Shown here piece after piece: positions 18,259-26,304 of a stretch of 64,000 nucleotides of DNA. Source of the stretch: Paraburkholderia hospita (GTDB taxonomy: Bacteria > Pseudomonadota > Gammaproteobacteria > Burkholderiales > Burkholderiaceae). Below the pieces are notes generated by a model, which was not told the DNA's origin, made no database searches, and worked only from the letters and a program-made list of their open reading frames with translations. The stretch covers positions 868,001-932,000 of the forward strand of contig NZ_CP026107.1 in NCBI RefSeq assembly GCF_002902965.1, in the 5' to 3' direction. The first letter of the stretch is position 1. The number at the start of each line of letters is the position of its first letter. A program made the translations under genes and the position numbers.

Positions 18259-18268
18259 AACTGCGCGA

Positions 18269-18889
18269 TCAGGCTTCGCCCTGTTCGTCTGCGCCGATCA
18301 TGACATGACTAGCGGATTCGAATCGATAACGCGGCACGTCGAGATTTTGCGGCGCGGGTTTGTCCTTGAACACGCGGCCTGCCAGGTCATACGTCGAGCC
18401 GTGACATGGGCAAAGAAATCCGCCTGGCCAGTCATCGGGAAGACTCGTTTGCGGGCCAGGCTGGAAACGCGGACTCGGTGTGCAGCCGAGATGCGTGCAC
18501 ACGCCGACCACCACGAGCAGATTGCTATGCTCCGGGCGCGAGCGAAACTCGTTGTTGCAGTACGGCGGCAGCGGCATCGAGAAGGGCCGCGTCGTTTGCG
18601 GGTCGGCGACGAGCGGATCGGCGGCGCGCACATCGGCGAGCATCGTGTCAGTGCGATTGACGATGAAGACGGGCTTGCCGCGCCATGCCGCCGTCAACAT
18701 GTCGCCGGGCTGCAGCCGGCTGATATCGACTGTCACGGGCGCGCCCGCCGCCAGCGCGGACGCCGATGGCCTGAACGATTCGACGAACGGCGTGACGACG
18801 GCCACGCCCGCAATGCCGCCCGCCACCGATGTCACAATCATCCACCGACGGCGTGCTTCGTCGATGGGCATGTCCGCGTCCGCGCTCAT
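18269..18889 (-). CDS. petA: Rieske iron-sulfur protein (ubiquinol-cytochrome c reductase type), orphan
   Basis: 206 aa from ATG 18889 (GGGAGCACATC upstream). Residues about 15-36 form the N-terminal membrane anchor after a RRRWMI basic stretch (Tat-like). CTHLGC (131-136) and CPCHGS (160-165) are the two Rieske boxes: Cys131/His133 and Cys160/His163 are the 2Fe-2S ligands, and Cys136/Cys162 the disulfide. It would transfer electrons from quinol to cytochrome c1. No cytochrome b or c1 gene is adjacent, so this is probably a paralogue. It overlaps the upstream small secreted-protein gene by 4 bp (ATGA), so translation is coupled. Confidence 0.88.
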   Translation of the reverse strand: MSADADMPIDEARRRWMIVTSVAGGIAGVAVVTPFVESFRPSASALAAGAPVTVDISRLQPGDMLTAAWRGKPVFIVNRTDTMLADVRAADPLVADPQTTRPFSMPLPPYCNNEFRSRPEHSNLLVVVGVCTHLGCTPSPRFQPGPQTSLPDDWPGGFLCPCHGSTYDLAGRVFKDKPAPQNLDVPRYRFESASHVMIGADEQGEA

Positions 18890-19341
18890 GATGTGCTCCC
18901 TTCCGGGTGCGTCGGCCATACGAACATCGCGCGAACATGGCCCGACGATTTGATGTCGACTAGACGCTGCTGGGTCTTGCCGTCATGGCTCGCGGTGATC
19001 TTGTAGCGCCCGTTCGGAAGCGATGCGAGCATGAACGGTCCGTGCGAGGTCGCATTCAAAAGCGTCTTGCCGTTCATGTCGGCGATGTGAACGGGAACGT
19101 CGGCGAGGTACTCATTCCCGTGATGCGTCGCCCCCGCAAATTCGAGTACGAGCGGGTATTTGTGCATGACATCCTTCAGTGCGGCCGATTGATCGCTGCC
19201 GACGCCACCGGAAAGATACGTGACCGCGCCTTGCTGTTGAAGCGGCGGCAGATTCGTCGTCGCTGCGAAAGCGACACTGGTTGCGGATTGCGCGAACACG
19301 AGCGCAATGACAACGAGACCTGCTTTGGTGAATGTGTTCAT
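18886..19341 (-). CDS. Secreted carboxypeptidase-regulatory-like domain protein
   Basis: 151 aa with a Sec signal peptide (residues 1-27, ...SVAFAA). The mature part has a beta-sandwich pattern (VPVHIADMNGKTLLNATSHG, PFMLASLPNGRYKITASHDGK) typical of carboxypeptidase-regulatory-like or transthyretin-like periplasmic domains. The ATG at 19341 has a strong GGAGG. It is the first gene of a two-gene operon with the orphan Rieske protein. A similar small domain beside an electron-transfer protein may be an envelope scaffold or stress protein. Function unknown. Confidence 0.78.
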   Translation of the reverse strand: MNTFTKAGLVVIALVFAQSATSVAFAATTNLPPLQQQGAVTYLSGGVGSDQSAALKDVMHKYPLVLEFAGATHHGNEYLADVPVHIADMNGKTLLNATSHGPFMLASLPNGRYKITASHDGKTQQRLVDIKSSGHVRAMFVWPTHPEGSTS

Positions 19342-19592
19342 GATGATCCTCCATCGTGAAGATTAAAGCTGTTTATTGCAGATGTTTTCGATCAACGAGC
19401 GCTGCGCCTTCGTTGAAATTCATCGGACCGGATGCATCGCAAGCGCAACCTTGCACGTCGATAAGGCGGTCGCGTGCGCGATACAGACGACGAACGCGAA
19501 CGCGTGTGCACGACGCGACATCGCAAGGATTTGAGATTCAAGGCATTCACGATGCGACCTCAAAGTCTTCGTGTCTGCAATGTAGGCAACGC

Positions 19593-19611
19593 GAATTAAA
19601 TGAGAATTAAA
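19593..19611. promoter_or_regulatory. 8-bp direct repeats with 11-bp pitch, OmpR-family-like site
   Basis: GAATTAAA occurs twice (19593-19600 and 19604-19611) with an 11-bp start-to-start pitch, one helical turn. This is the layout bound by dimers of OmpR/PhoB-family response regulators. It lies about 250 bp upstream of the Rieske operon and is A/T-rich in a G/C-rich region. Regulator unknown. Confidence 0.4.
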
Positions 19612-19623
19612 GCGCGTGATACG

Positions 19624-19646
19624 GACGAGTACGGGGAATACTCGTC
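19624..19646 (-). terminator. Stem-loop downstream of the VOC gene
   Basis: GACGAGTA (19624-19631) and TACTCGTC (19639-19646) form a perfect 8-bp stem with a 7-base loop. On the minus strand it lies about 80 nt past the VOC stop at 19726 and is followed by a T-rich run (CTTTAATTCTCATTTAATT). A weak terminator for the MFS-VOC unit is plausible. Confidence 0.45.
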
Positions 19647-19725
19647 GCGGGGCGGATATATGACGCAGCGGGCGCCGCGCGGATTGCTGATGTCGGTGAC
19701 GACCGGCTTCTGACGTTCGAGGCCG

Positions 19726-20106
19726 CTAGCCCATCAGTTCGGAAATCTCGATCAGGTTCAGATCGGGGTCCCGCACATACACGGAGCGTATCTTCTGCGT
19801 CGCGCCCGTTCGTTCGACGGGCCCTTCGATAATCGGCCAGTTGCATGCCGCGAGATGCGCGACGACCTGATCGAGCGGCACCGATGCGATAAAGCACAGG
19901 TCCAGCGCGCCCGGCACGGGCAAATGCGCCTTCGGCTCGAATTCGCTGCCGCGCACATGCAGATTGATCTTCTGGTTGCCGAAGCGAAAGGCGATACGCC
20001 CGGCGCCGAATGTCTCCAGTTGCATCTGCATGACCTGCGTGTAGAACTTCGTCGTGGCTTCTGCATTGGTGCAGGTCAGCACCAGATGGTCGAGATGGTC
20101 GATCAT
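19726..20106 (-). CDS. VOC-family (glyoxalase-fold) protein
   Basis: 126 aa from ATG 20106, AAGGAG upstream. One vicinal-oxygen-chelate domain: MIDHLDHLVLTCTN carries the first metal ligand His, IAFRFGNQKINLH the second region, and the DPDLNLIEISEL end carries the Glu ligand. VOC proteins isomerise or cleave small molecules or confer fosfomycin/bleomycin-type resistance. The substrate is not predictable. It lies 20 bp downstream of an MFS pump gene, so both form an operon and may act together in detoxification. Confidence 0.85.
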   Translation of the reverse strand: MIDHLDHLVLTCTNAEATTKFYTQVMQMQLETFGAGRIAFRFGNQKINLHVRGSEFEPKAHLPVPGALDLCFIASVPLDQVVAHLAACNWPIIEGPVERTGATQKIRSVYVRDPDLNLIEISELMG

Positions 20107-20126
20107 GAAGAGACTCCTTCTGTGAG

Positions 20127-21413
20127 TCAGCGAGCGCGCGCGTTCACGCGAATTCTGCGCGCATTCGCGCGTGCGACGTACAACGTAAGCGTGCCGCAGA
20201 CGGCGAGCATTGCAAAGCCAAATCCGGCGACGGACGGCCATGCGCCGTTTTGCCAGAACCAGCCGCCCCACGAGCCGAGCACGCTTGAACCGAGATAGTA
20301 CGCAAGCAGATACAGCGAGGTCGCGTGACCCTTTGCGCCATCGGCGAGTTGTCCGACCCAGCCGCTCGCCACCGAGTGCGTGATGAAGAAGCCGATAGTC
20401 AGCACGATGATGCCGAGCACGACAGGTACGAGCGCATGCATCAGCGTCAACGCAAGTCCCAACGCGGCCACCATGACGCCCGCAGTCAGGACCGGCCCGC
20501 GCCCGCAGCGATCGGCCAGCGCGCCCGCGCCGGATGCGGCGACGATACCGAACAGATACGAACAGAAGATCAGGCCGGTTTGCGTCGCGCTGAGATCGAA
20601 CGGCGGCGCCATCAACCGAAAGCCCGCGTAGTTGTAGACGGTGACGAACACGCCCATGACGAGGCAGCCTGTTGCGAACACGGCGGGCAATGTCGCGGCC
20701 GTCAGATGTTTGCGCCACAGCGCGATGTGATGAACAGCAGTGAGGTCCGCGCGTTTCACGAAATTGCGTGAGCCTGGCAACAGCAACACGAACGCGATAG
20801 CGGCCAGCACGTCGACAATACCAATGGTCAGCATCGCCGTGCGCCACGACAGATGATCGCTCATGTAACTCATGCCCACGCGCCCGATCATTCCGCCGAA
20901 CGCCGTCCCGCCGACATAGAGCCCCATCGAAAGCCCCAGCCCGCGCGGATCGATCTCCTCCGCGAGATACGCCATCGCGACGGCGGGCACGCCGCCGAGC
21001 GCCAGCCCTTCCAGCGCGCGGGCCACGAGAATGCTGTGCCAGTCCGCTTCGAGCGCGGCGCAGACGTTGAAGAGCGCGGCGAGCGTCATCGATGCGAAGA
21101 TCAGGCCGCGTCTGCCGAACCGCTCCGATAGCACGCCTGCGCAGAGAATCGAGAACGCGAGGAAACCTGTCGAGAGCGATAGCGCGAGCGAGCTTTGCGC
21201 CGCGCCGATATGAAATTCGCTGGCGAAAACAGGCAGCAACGGCTGCACGCAATACAGCAGCGAGAACGTGGAGAAGCCCGCAAGAAAGAGCGCGATGCTG
21301 ATGCGGCGAAAGTCCGCCGAGCCGGGCCGCACGCCGGATGCGCCGGTGGTGTTGGAACGTGTGCTGGATGTTTCGATGCGATCGGGCGTGGCAACGGATG
21401 GATCGGAGTTCAT
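20127..21413 (-). CDS. MFS transporter (YnfM/arabinose-efflux-like)
   Basis: 428 aa from ATG 21413 (a TTG 6 bp upstream is less likely). There are twelve helices after a 37-residue polar N-terminus. FLAGFSTFSLLYCVQPLLPVFASEF in helix 1 and SERFGRRGLIFASM in loop 2-3 are typical of YnfM-type DHA1 pumps. It is divergent from a LysR gene (21515), with a perfect 7-bp dyad between them, and transcribed with the VOC gene. It is likely an inducible efflux pump for a small organic compound. Confidence 0.88.
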   Translation of the reverse strand: MNSDPSVATPDRIETSSTRSNTTGASGVRPGSADFRRISIALFLAGFSTFSLLYCVQPLLPVFASEFHIGAAQSSLALSLSTGFLAFSILCAGVLSERFGRRGLIFASMTLAALFNVCAALEADWHSILVARALEGLALGGVPAVAMAYLAEEIDPRGLGLSMGLYVGGTAFGGMIGRVGMSYMSDHLSWRTAMLTIGIVDVLAAIAFVLLLPGSRNFVKRADLTAVHHIALWRKHLTAATLPAVFATGCLVMGVFVTVYNYAGFRLMAPPFDLSATQTGLIFCSYLFGIVAASGAGALADRCGRGPVLTAGVMVAALGLALTLMHALVPVVLGIIVLTIGFFITHSVASGWVGQLADGAKGHATSLYLLAYYLGSSVLGSWGGWFWQNGAWPSVAGFGFAMLAVCGTLTLYVARANARRIRVNARAR

Positions 21414-21438
21414 GGACAAGATCGGCGGTCGACTGTGA

Positions 21439-21456
21439 CGCAGGAATTGTCCTGCG
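21439..21456. promoter_or_regulatory. Candidate LysR operator dyad
   Basis: CGCAGGA-ATTG-TCCTGCG is a perfect 7-bp inverted repeat with a 4-base spacer. It lies in the 101-bp gap between the divergent MFS and LysR genes, 26 bp upstream of the MFS start. Position and symmetry suggest the LysR binding site. It could also act as an RNA hairpin in the MFS leader. Confidence 0.5.
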
Positions 21457-21514
21457 CCAGAGCTATACTGTCCAATATATGAAACTGGCTAACCCGATAC
21501 GTTTTAGCACTAGC

Positions 21515-22387
21515 ATGGAACTGCGTCATTTACGATATTTCGTCGAGGTTGCAAGTGAGCGCAACTTCACGCGCGCGGCTGAAAAGCTCGGCATTGGACA
21601 GCCGCCGCTCAGTCAGCAGATCAAGAGCCTTGAGCGCGAGTTGGGCGTCGAGCTGTTCCGTCGAACCGCGCATGGCGCCGAGCTGACGGGCGCGGGCGAA
21701 GCGTTTCTGATCGAAGCGCAGCGCGTGCTGGGCGGCGCGCAACGCGCGGCGCAAGCGGCGCAGCGGGCCGCGCGTGGCGAGACGGGACGGCTGCGTATCG
21801 GCTTCACGGGGTCGGCGGCGTTCAATCCCGTTGTGCCCGCGCTGATTCAGCGTTTCAAGAGCCGCTATCCGACCGTCGATCTGACGCTCGAAGAAGCGAA
21901 TACGCCAGCGCTGCTGCAACGCCTGCTCGATGACGAGATCGATGCCGTGTTTTTCAGGCCCGGAACCACTTTGCCGGAGCACGTGCAGACGCATCGCTTT
22001 GCGGATGAGCCGATGAAAATCGTGCTGCCGTCAACGCATCCGCTCGCAGCCAAGAAGCGCTTGCCGTTGACGGCGCTGGCCGACGAACCATTCGTGCTTG
22101 TGCCAGGACCGGCGGGCGTCACGCTTCACGATGAAATCGTCCGCGCGTGCGGCGAGGCGGGCTTCAGTCCGCACCTCGCGCAGCCTGCGCCGCAGGTGTC
22201 GTCGGTGATCAATCTGGTGGCGGCGGGCCTCGGCGTGTCCATCGTGCCCGCCGCGATTGCGCAGGTGCAGGTGAAGGGCGTGCGTTACGTCGATGTGCAG
22301 GGCGCGAAAATGCGGGCGCGTCTAGCGTTGGGATGGCGTGAAGGGGACGCGTCCGCGACGCTCGGCAATCTGGTCGGATTGCTGTGA
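21515..22387 (+). CDS. LysR-family transcriptional regulator (CatR/BenM-like)
   Basis: 290 aa from ATG 21515; ATG 21479 (12 codons upstream) is an alternative. MELRHLRYFVEVASERNFTR and AAEKLGIGQPPLSQQIKSLE is the classic winged helix of the CatR/BenM/CbbR-like subgroup. The effector domain follows (LRIGFTGSAAFNPVVPALIQRF-like start, then residues about 90-285). It is divergent from the MFS-VOC unit, which it probably regulates through the dyad at 21439. Confidence 0.9.
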   Translation: MELRHLRYFVEVASERNFTRAAEKLGIGQPPLSQQIKSLERELGVELFRRTAHGAELTGAGEAFLIEAQRVLGGAQRAAQAAQRAARGETGRLRIGFTGSAAFNPVVPALIQRFKSRYPTVDLTLEEANTPALLQRLLDDEIDAVFFRPGTTLPEHVQTHRFADEPMKIVLPSTHPLAAKKRLPLTALADEPFVLVPGPAGVTLHDEIVRACGEAGFSPHLAQPAPQVSSVINLVAAGLGVSIVPAAIAQVQVKGVRYVDVQGAKMRARLALGWREGDASATLGNLVGLL

Positions 22388-22391
22388 CGGC

Positions 22392-22550
22392 TTAATCTCT
22401 CGCCTCGATCAGCCGCATGCGGCGTTCGAGTTCGAAGAGATCGACGGCCGACGAGAGGTACGTGTCACGGCGGCTGTGCTCGGCGCGGTCCAGCAGTTCC
22501 TCTGCGCGGTCCAAGAGTTCGAAGATGATCCGGAGGAAGTATGCGAACAT
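22392..22550 (-). CDS. DUF3563-like small protein, 52 aa
   Basis: 52 aa from ATG 22550, with AGGAGCACGCC in front; the frame is open further upstream to 22604. MFAYFLRIIFELLDRAEELL is an amphipathic helix, and RRDTYLSSAVDLFELERRMR is the conserved segment of DUF3563 proteins of Burkholderiaceae. The helix contains the tandem duplication ELLDRAE-ELLDRAE. It is convergent with the LysR gene, 4 bp apart. Function unknown. Confidence 0.7.
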   Translation of the reverse strand: MFAYFLRIIFELLDRAEELLDRAEHSRRDTYLSSAVDLFELERRMRLIEARD

Positions 22551-22839
22551 GGCGTGCTCCTGTTGCGTTGGTTCAGGCGCAACCATTTGCATCGAGCGTG
22601 CCATTTCGGAGAAGTCCTTGTCTGGCGGGCTTGCGGGTTATCCAACGACCGTCGGCGGATGCGAATGTGTTCGGATAGACCCAACTTTCGCCCGGCAACA
22701 GTTTGCTTTCGCCATGCTTCCATGCGGATAACCGCTTCACAGATGCGGCCGCATTTCGACGGTATGCATTTGACGCGGGAGCGCGACTTCATGCGTGCAG
22801 AAGGCCGGTTCATGAACATTCGACGCAAGGAGAATCCGA

Positions 22840-24567
22840 TTGACACCGCTGGAGAGACTCGAAGGCTTCGACGACAACGTCGCTTCTCTATTGCAGCAAT
22901 GGAATGCACCCGCCGTCGGGGTCGCTGTCGTCGTCGATGACGTGCCTGTGCTGACGCGCGGATACGGCTTTCGCGACTATGACAAGCGCCTGCCGTTCGA
23001 TGCGTCGACGCTCTTTCCCATCGCGTCGAACACGAAGCTGTTCGTCGCGCTGGCTGCCGGCATGCTCGTCGACGAAGGCAAGCTCACGTTCGACAAACCG
23101 CTTTGCCAGCATTTACCGGAACTGCGGTTTCGTAACGACATACTGACGCGCTCCGTCACGCTGCGCGATCTTCTCGCGCACCGCACGGGCATCACGCGTC
23201 ACGACATGATGACCTACGGCGCAGCAGCGACGCCGAAGGAAGTATTCGACCGCCTGCATCTGATGAAGCCGACCGCTGGCTTGCGCGAGACGTTCATCTA
23301 CAACAACGTGATGTACTACGCGGTGGCGCATGCGATCGAGCGGCTGGGCGGCATGTCATGGACGGAGCTGGTTCGCAAGCGCATTCTCGAACCGGCGGGC
23401 ATGCGCGATACGTCGTTTCTCTATTCGGAGTTGCTGAACGAGCCGAATCTCGCCATCGGCTACACCGAGTACCGCGACCGCCGCGAACTGCGCAAGCTCG
23501 ATACGAAGCGGAAAAGCGATTTGCCGTGGCCGTCGGGCAGCATGGTATCGACGCTCGGCGACATGTCGCGTTGGCTGTCGTTGCTCGTCAACGACGGCAA
23601 GGCCGAAGACCGGCAAGTGATAGCGAAGACCTTGCTGCGCGAGACGATGGCGCCCGCGATATCGCTGCCGAACTCGGCGCCGGAACTATATGGTTGGTGG
23701 GAATCGCTGAACGGCGCATATGGGTTGGGAAGGCAAACGGAAGTCTATCGCGGGCATCTGTTGGCTTCTCATGGCGGCGATATTCGCGGGTTTCATTCGA
23801 AGGTCTCGGTCATGCCGAAAGAGCGGATCGGCGTGAGCGTGTTCGTAATCGGCGACCATTGCGCTGCATTGCGCGACGTCGTCCACTATCAGCTCTATGA
23901 GCGTTTGCTGGGCCTCGAACTGACGCCTTGGAACGAGCGTCTGCTCGGGCTGATCGAACCCGCGCGGCAAGCGATGTCGCAGGCGCGTAGCAGCCGCTAC
24001 GAAGACCGGATCGACAACACGAAGTCATCGCATCCACTGGAAGACTATGCGGGCGACTTCGCGCATGAAGCCTATGGCACGATCGCGATTGCGCTCGAGG
24101 ATGACCATCTGCGGCTGAAGTTTCGCGATCAGGATTTGCAGTTGCAGCACTATCACTACGACCGCTTCGACGCTGAAGTAGAGGATCCCGAAGACGACGC
24201 ACGCTGGCGCATCAACTTTCAAACGACACACGAAGGCGATATCGACCGCTTCGTCACGAAGATCGTCGAGAACGAAGTCGTATTCGTGCGCAAGGAGTTT
24301 GCTCATGCGCCCGCCGTGTTGCAGCGCTTTGCGGGCGTCTACGAAACGGCCGTCGGTGTGCGCGTCGACGTGTTCGTGCGCGACGACGGCACGTTGTGGC
24401 TGCGCGTGCCGGGGCAGCGCGACGAGCGCTTCATTGCTGCGCGGGATCGCGTGTTTCGCATAGCGTCCGCGCCGGGCTCGACCTTCGAGTTCATCGAGCG
24501 TGACGGACAGATCGTCTCGCTCGATCAGATGACAGGGGCGGGGCGTTTCATTCTTCGCAAGGTGTGA
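22840..24567 (+). CDS. Class C beta-lactamase-like serine hydrolase with DUF3471 C-terminus
   Basis: 575 aa. The start is TTG 22840, set by an ideal AAGGAG seven bases upstream; the nearest ATG is out of frame. SNTK (63-66) holds the nucleophile Ser63 and Lys66, YNN (154-156) is the second motif, and HGG in ASHGGDIRGF replaces KTG. There is no signal peptide, so it is cytosolic or the leader is missing. Residues about 390-570 match the DUF3471-like beta domain common in D-aminopeptidase or EstB-type hydrolases. The substrate may be a D-amino-acid amide, ester or peptide. An MFS gene follows at 7 bp. Confidence 0.85.
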   Translation: MTPLERLEGFDDNVASLLQQWNAPAVGVAVVVDDVPVLTRGYGFRDYDKRLPFDASTLFPIASNTKLFVALAAGMLVDEGKLTFDKPLCQHLPELRFRNDILTRSVTLRDLLAHRTGITRHDMMTYGAAATPKEVFDRLHLMKPTAGLRETFIYNNVMYYAVAHAIERLGGMSWTELVRKRILEPAGMRDTSFLYSELLNEPNLAIGYTEYRDRRELRKLDTKRKSDLPWPSGSMVSTLGDMSRWLSLLVNDGKAEDRQVIAKTLLRETMAPAISLPNSAPELYGWWESLNGAYGLGRQTEVYRGHLLASHGGDIRGFHSKVSVMPKERIGVSVFVIGDHCAALRDVVHYQLYERLLGLELTPWNERLLGLIEPARQAMSQARSSRYEDRIDNTKSSHPLEDYAGDFAHEAYGTIAIALEDDHLRLKFRDQDLQLQHYHYDRFDAEVEDPEDDARWRINFQTTHEGDIDRFVTKIVENEVVFVRKEFAHAPAVLQRFAGVYETAVGVRVDVFVRDDGTLWLRVPGQRDERFIAARDRVFRIASAPGSTFEFIERDGQIVSLDQMTGAGRFILRKV

Positions 24568-24574
24568 CGGCTAT

Positions 24575-25813
24575 ATGGACGAGCATCCTGCGTCCCCGGA
24601 AAAACCGACGTCCAGCCGGTCCCGCGTCAGCACTCTTCGGCAGATACCCGGCAGCGTCTGGGTGTTGGGCTGCGTGAGCCTGTTGATGGACATCTCTTCG
24701 GAGATCATTCACAGCTTGCTGCCGATGTTCATGTTGGCGAGCCTCGGCGCGAGCGCGACGACGATCGGATTGATCGAGGGCATCGCCGAGGCAACGGCGC
24801 CCATCGTAAAGGTGTTTTCCGGTGCGCTCAGCGATTACCTCGGCAATCGCAAATGGCTCGCCGTCGCGGGCTATGGACTCGGCGCGCTGAGCAAGCCGTT
24901 GTTCGCGATTGCGCCGACCCTCGGCCTCGTCGTGACGGCGCGCGTAATCGACCGGATCGGCAAAGGCATTCGCGGCGCGCCGCGCGATGCACTCGTCGCC
25001 GATGTCACGCCGCCGCCGCTGCGTGGGGCTGCGTTCGGATTGCGGCAGTCGCTCGATACGGTGGGCGCTTTTCTCGGGCCGTTGCTCGCGGCCGCGATCA
25101 TGCTGATCTGGGCGAATAACTTCCGGCTTGCGTTCTGGCTCGCCGTCATTCCGGCAGTGCTGGCTGTCGCGTTGCTGACGGTCGGTATCGACGAACCCGC
25201 GCGCCAACCGGGCGCGAAGCGCGTCAATCCGATCCGGCGCGACAGCATTCGTCAACTCGATGGCGCGTACTGGTGGATCGTCGCAGTCGGCGCCGCGTTC
25301 GCACTCGCGCGCTTCAGCGAGGCGTTCCTCGTGCTGCGCGCGCTGGACAGCGGCGTGCCCGTCGCGCTGGTGCCGCTCGTGATGGTCGCGATGAACGTCG
25401 TGTATTCGCTATCGGCCTATCCGCTCGGCAAGCTTGCCGATTCGACGAGTCATGTCAGGCTGCTGGTCGCTGGGCTCGTGATACTTGGCGTGTCCGATCT
25501 CGTGCTTGCCCACGCGGTTCACTGGAGCATCCTGCTCGTGGGCGTCGCCCTGTGGGGCCTGCATATGGGCATGACGCAAGGGCTGCTCGCGACGATGGTG
25601 TCGCACAGCGCGCCTGCGCATTTGCGGGGCACTGCGTTCGGCTTGTTCAATCTCGCGAGCGGACTTGTGACGCTGGTTTCCAGCGTGATCGCGGGCGCGT
25701 TGTGGGACACGATAGGCGCGGCTGCGACGTTCCATGCGGGCGCCGTATTTTGCGTGGTCACGATCGTGCTGCTGCTGGCACGTCCCGCGCGACGCATCGA
25801 TCTGCGCAGCTAA
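24575..25813 (+). CDS. MFS transporter co-transcribed with the serine hydrolase
   Basis: 412 aa with 12 helices. VLGCVSLLMDISSEIIHSLLP, followed by FMLASLGASATTIGLIEGIA, is a recognisable start of a Proteobacterial MFS group often called nitrate/proton or multidrug-like. SDYLGNRKWLAVAGYG and DRIGKGIRGAPRDALVADVT are its conserved loops. It begins 7 bp after the hydrolase stop, so the two are coupled: the pump may import or export the hydrolase substrate or product. Substrate unknown. Confidence 0.88.
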   Translation: MDEHPASPEKPTSSRSRVSTLRQIPGSVWVLGCVSLLMDISSEIIHSLLPMFMLASLGASATTIGLIEGIAEATAPIVKVFSGALSDYLGNRKWLAVAGYGLGALSKPLFAIAPTLGLVVTARVIDRIGKGIRGAPRDALVADVTPPPLRGAAFGLRQSLDTVGAFLGPLLAAAIMLIWANNFRLAFWLAVIPAVLAVALLTVGIDEPARQPGAKRVNPIRRDSIRQLDGAYWWIVAVGAAFALARFSEAFLVLRALDSGVPVALVPLVMVAMNVVYSLSAYPLGKLADSTSHVRLLVAGLVILGVSDLVLAHAVHWSILLVGVALWGLHMGMTQGLLATMVSHSAPAHLRGTAFGLFNLASGLVTLVSSVIAGALWDTIGAAATFHAGAVFCVVTIVLLLARPARRIDLRS

Positions 25814-25933
25814 ACGGCGCGTGCGAACGAGCTTACGTTGCCTCACTGCGAAATAAGTTTGCTAACCCCGCGCGGCAAGCGACAGGTTTTCTGCCTGAAA
25901 GATTCGCAGATGTAATGGCAACCGGACTGCCAG

Positions 25934-25960
25934 TAAAAGTTATTACCACGTCAGCGATAA
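25934..25960 (+). promoter_or_regulatory. Sigma-28 (FliA)-like promoter, best match
   Basis: TAAA (25934-25937), a 15-base spacer and AGCGATAA (25953-25960) match the flagellar sigma-28 consensus TAAA-N15-GCCGATAA at 10 of 12 positions. It reads toward flagellin but would give a leader of about 340 nt. Confidence 0.45.
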
Positions 25961-26196
25961 ACGAGGTTTTATCGATTATTCCTTTCACGAAGCTATAAAG
26001 CTTGCATAATTATTCGTAACAATAAAAGCAGGGACATTATCTTTGTAATGCCTGTGAATGAAAATGGAAGAAGTGCGGATTTATAAGAAAAAATGCATAT
26101 TTATCAGTATGTTGGAGTGCTATCTTCTGGTGCGAACGTGCTGCGGCAACGTTGTAATCCCGCATGGATGTAGAACGGAAATTACCACGCGAAACC

Positions 26197-26223
26197 TAAA
26201 GCAATATTTAGAGACGTCGTAAA
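26197..26223 (+). promoter_or_regulatory. Sigma-28-like promoter, proximal and weaker
   Basis: TAAAG (26197-26201), a 14-base spacer and GTCGTAAA (26216-26223) resemble the FliA consensus, with three mismatches in the -10. It is about 80 bp before the flagellin ATG, a more usual leader length. Confidence 0.4.
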
Positions 26224-26304
26224 CCCCGTCGAGTGGCGGCGCGAAATAGTGAATAAATTGCGTCGCCGCTCATGTCGATTTTTCCAGAACCGAAAGGGGT
26301 TGAA

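Larger units (their letters stand above)
19342..19725. other. Gene-free 384-bp stretch upstream of the Rieske operon
   Basis: No convincing gene. An open GTG-initiated frame at 19356-19610 is basic, low in family-like features and lacks a ribosome site. The stretch holds the promoter region of the minus-strand Rieske operon, a pair of 8-bp direct repeats (19593-19611) and a stem-loop (19624-19646). Confidence 0.6.
25814..26304. other. A/T-rich 491-bp leader region upstream of flagellin
   Basis: No gene seen. From about 25900 to 26230 the DNA is much richer in A/T than the rest of the window, with no G/C-rich third-position bias. It contains two sigma-28-like promoters (25934 and 26197) and a small AAGCTATAAAGCTT inverted repeat near 25988. 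A long regulatory region before a flagellin gene fits tight control. Confidence 0.6.

Noticed and set aside
19726..21252. One 508-codon minus-strand frame joining the VOC protein to unrelated upstream sequence
   Set aside because: Only the C-terminal 126 residues are VOC-like. The rest reads the MFS gene out of frame; a good ribosome site and ATG occur at 20106.
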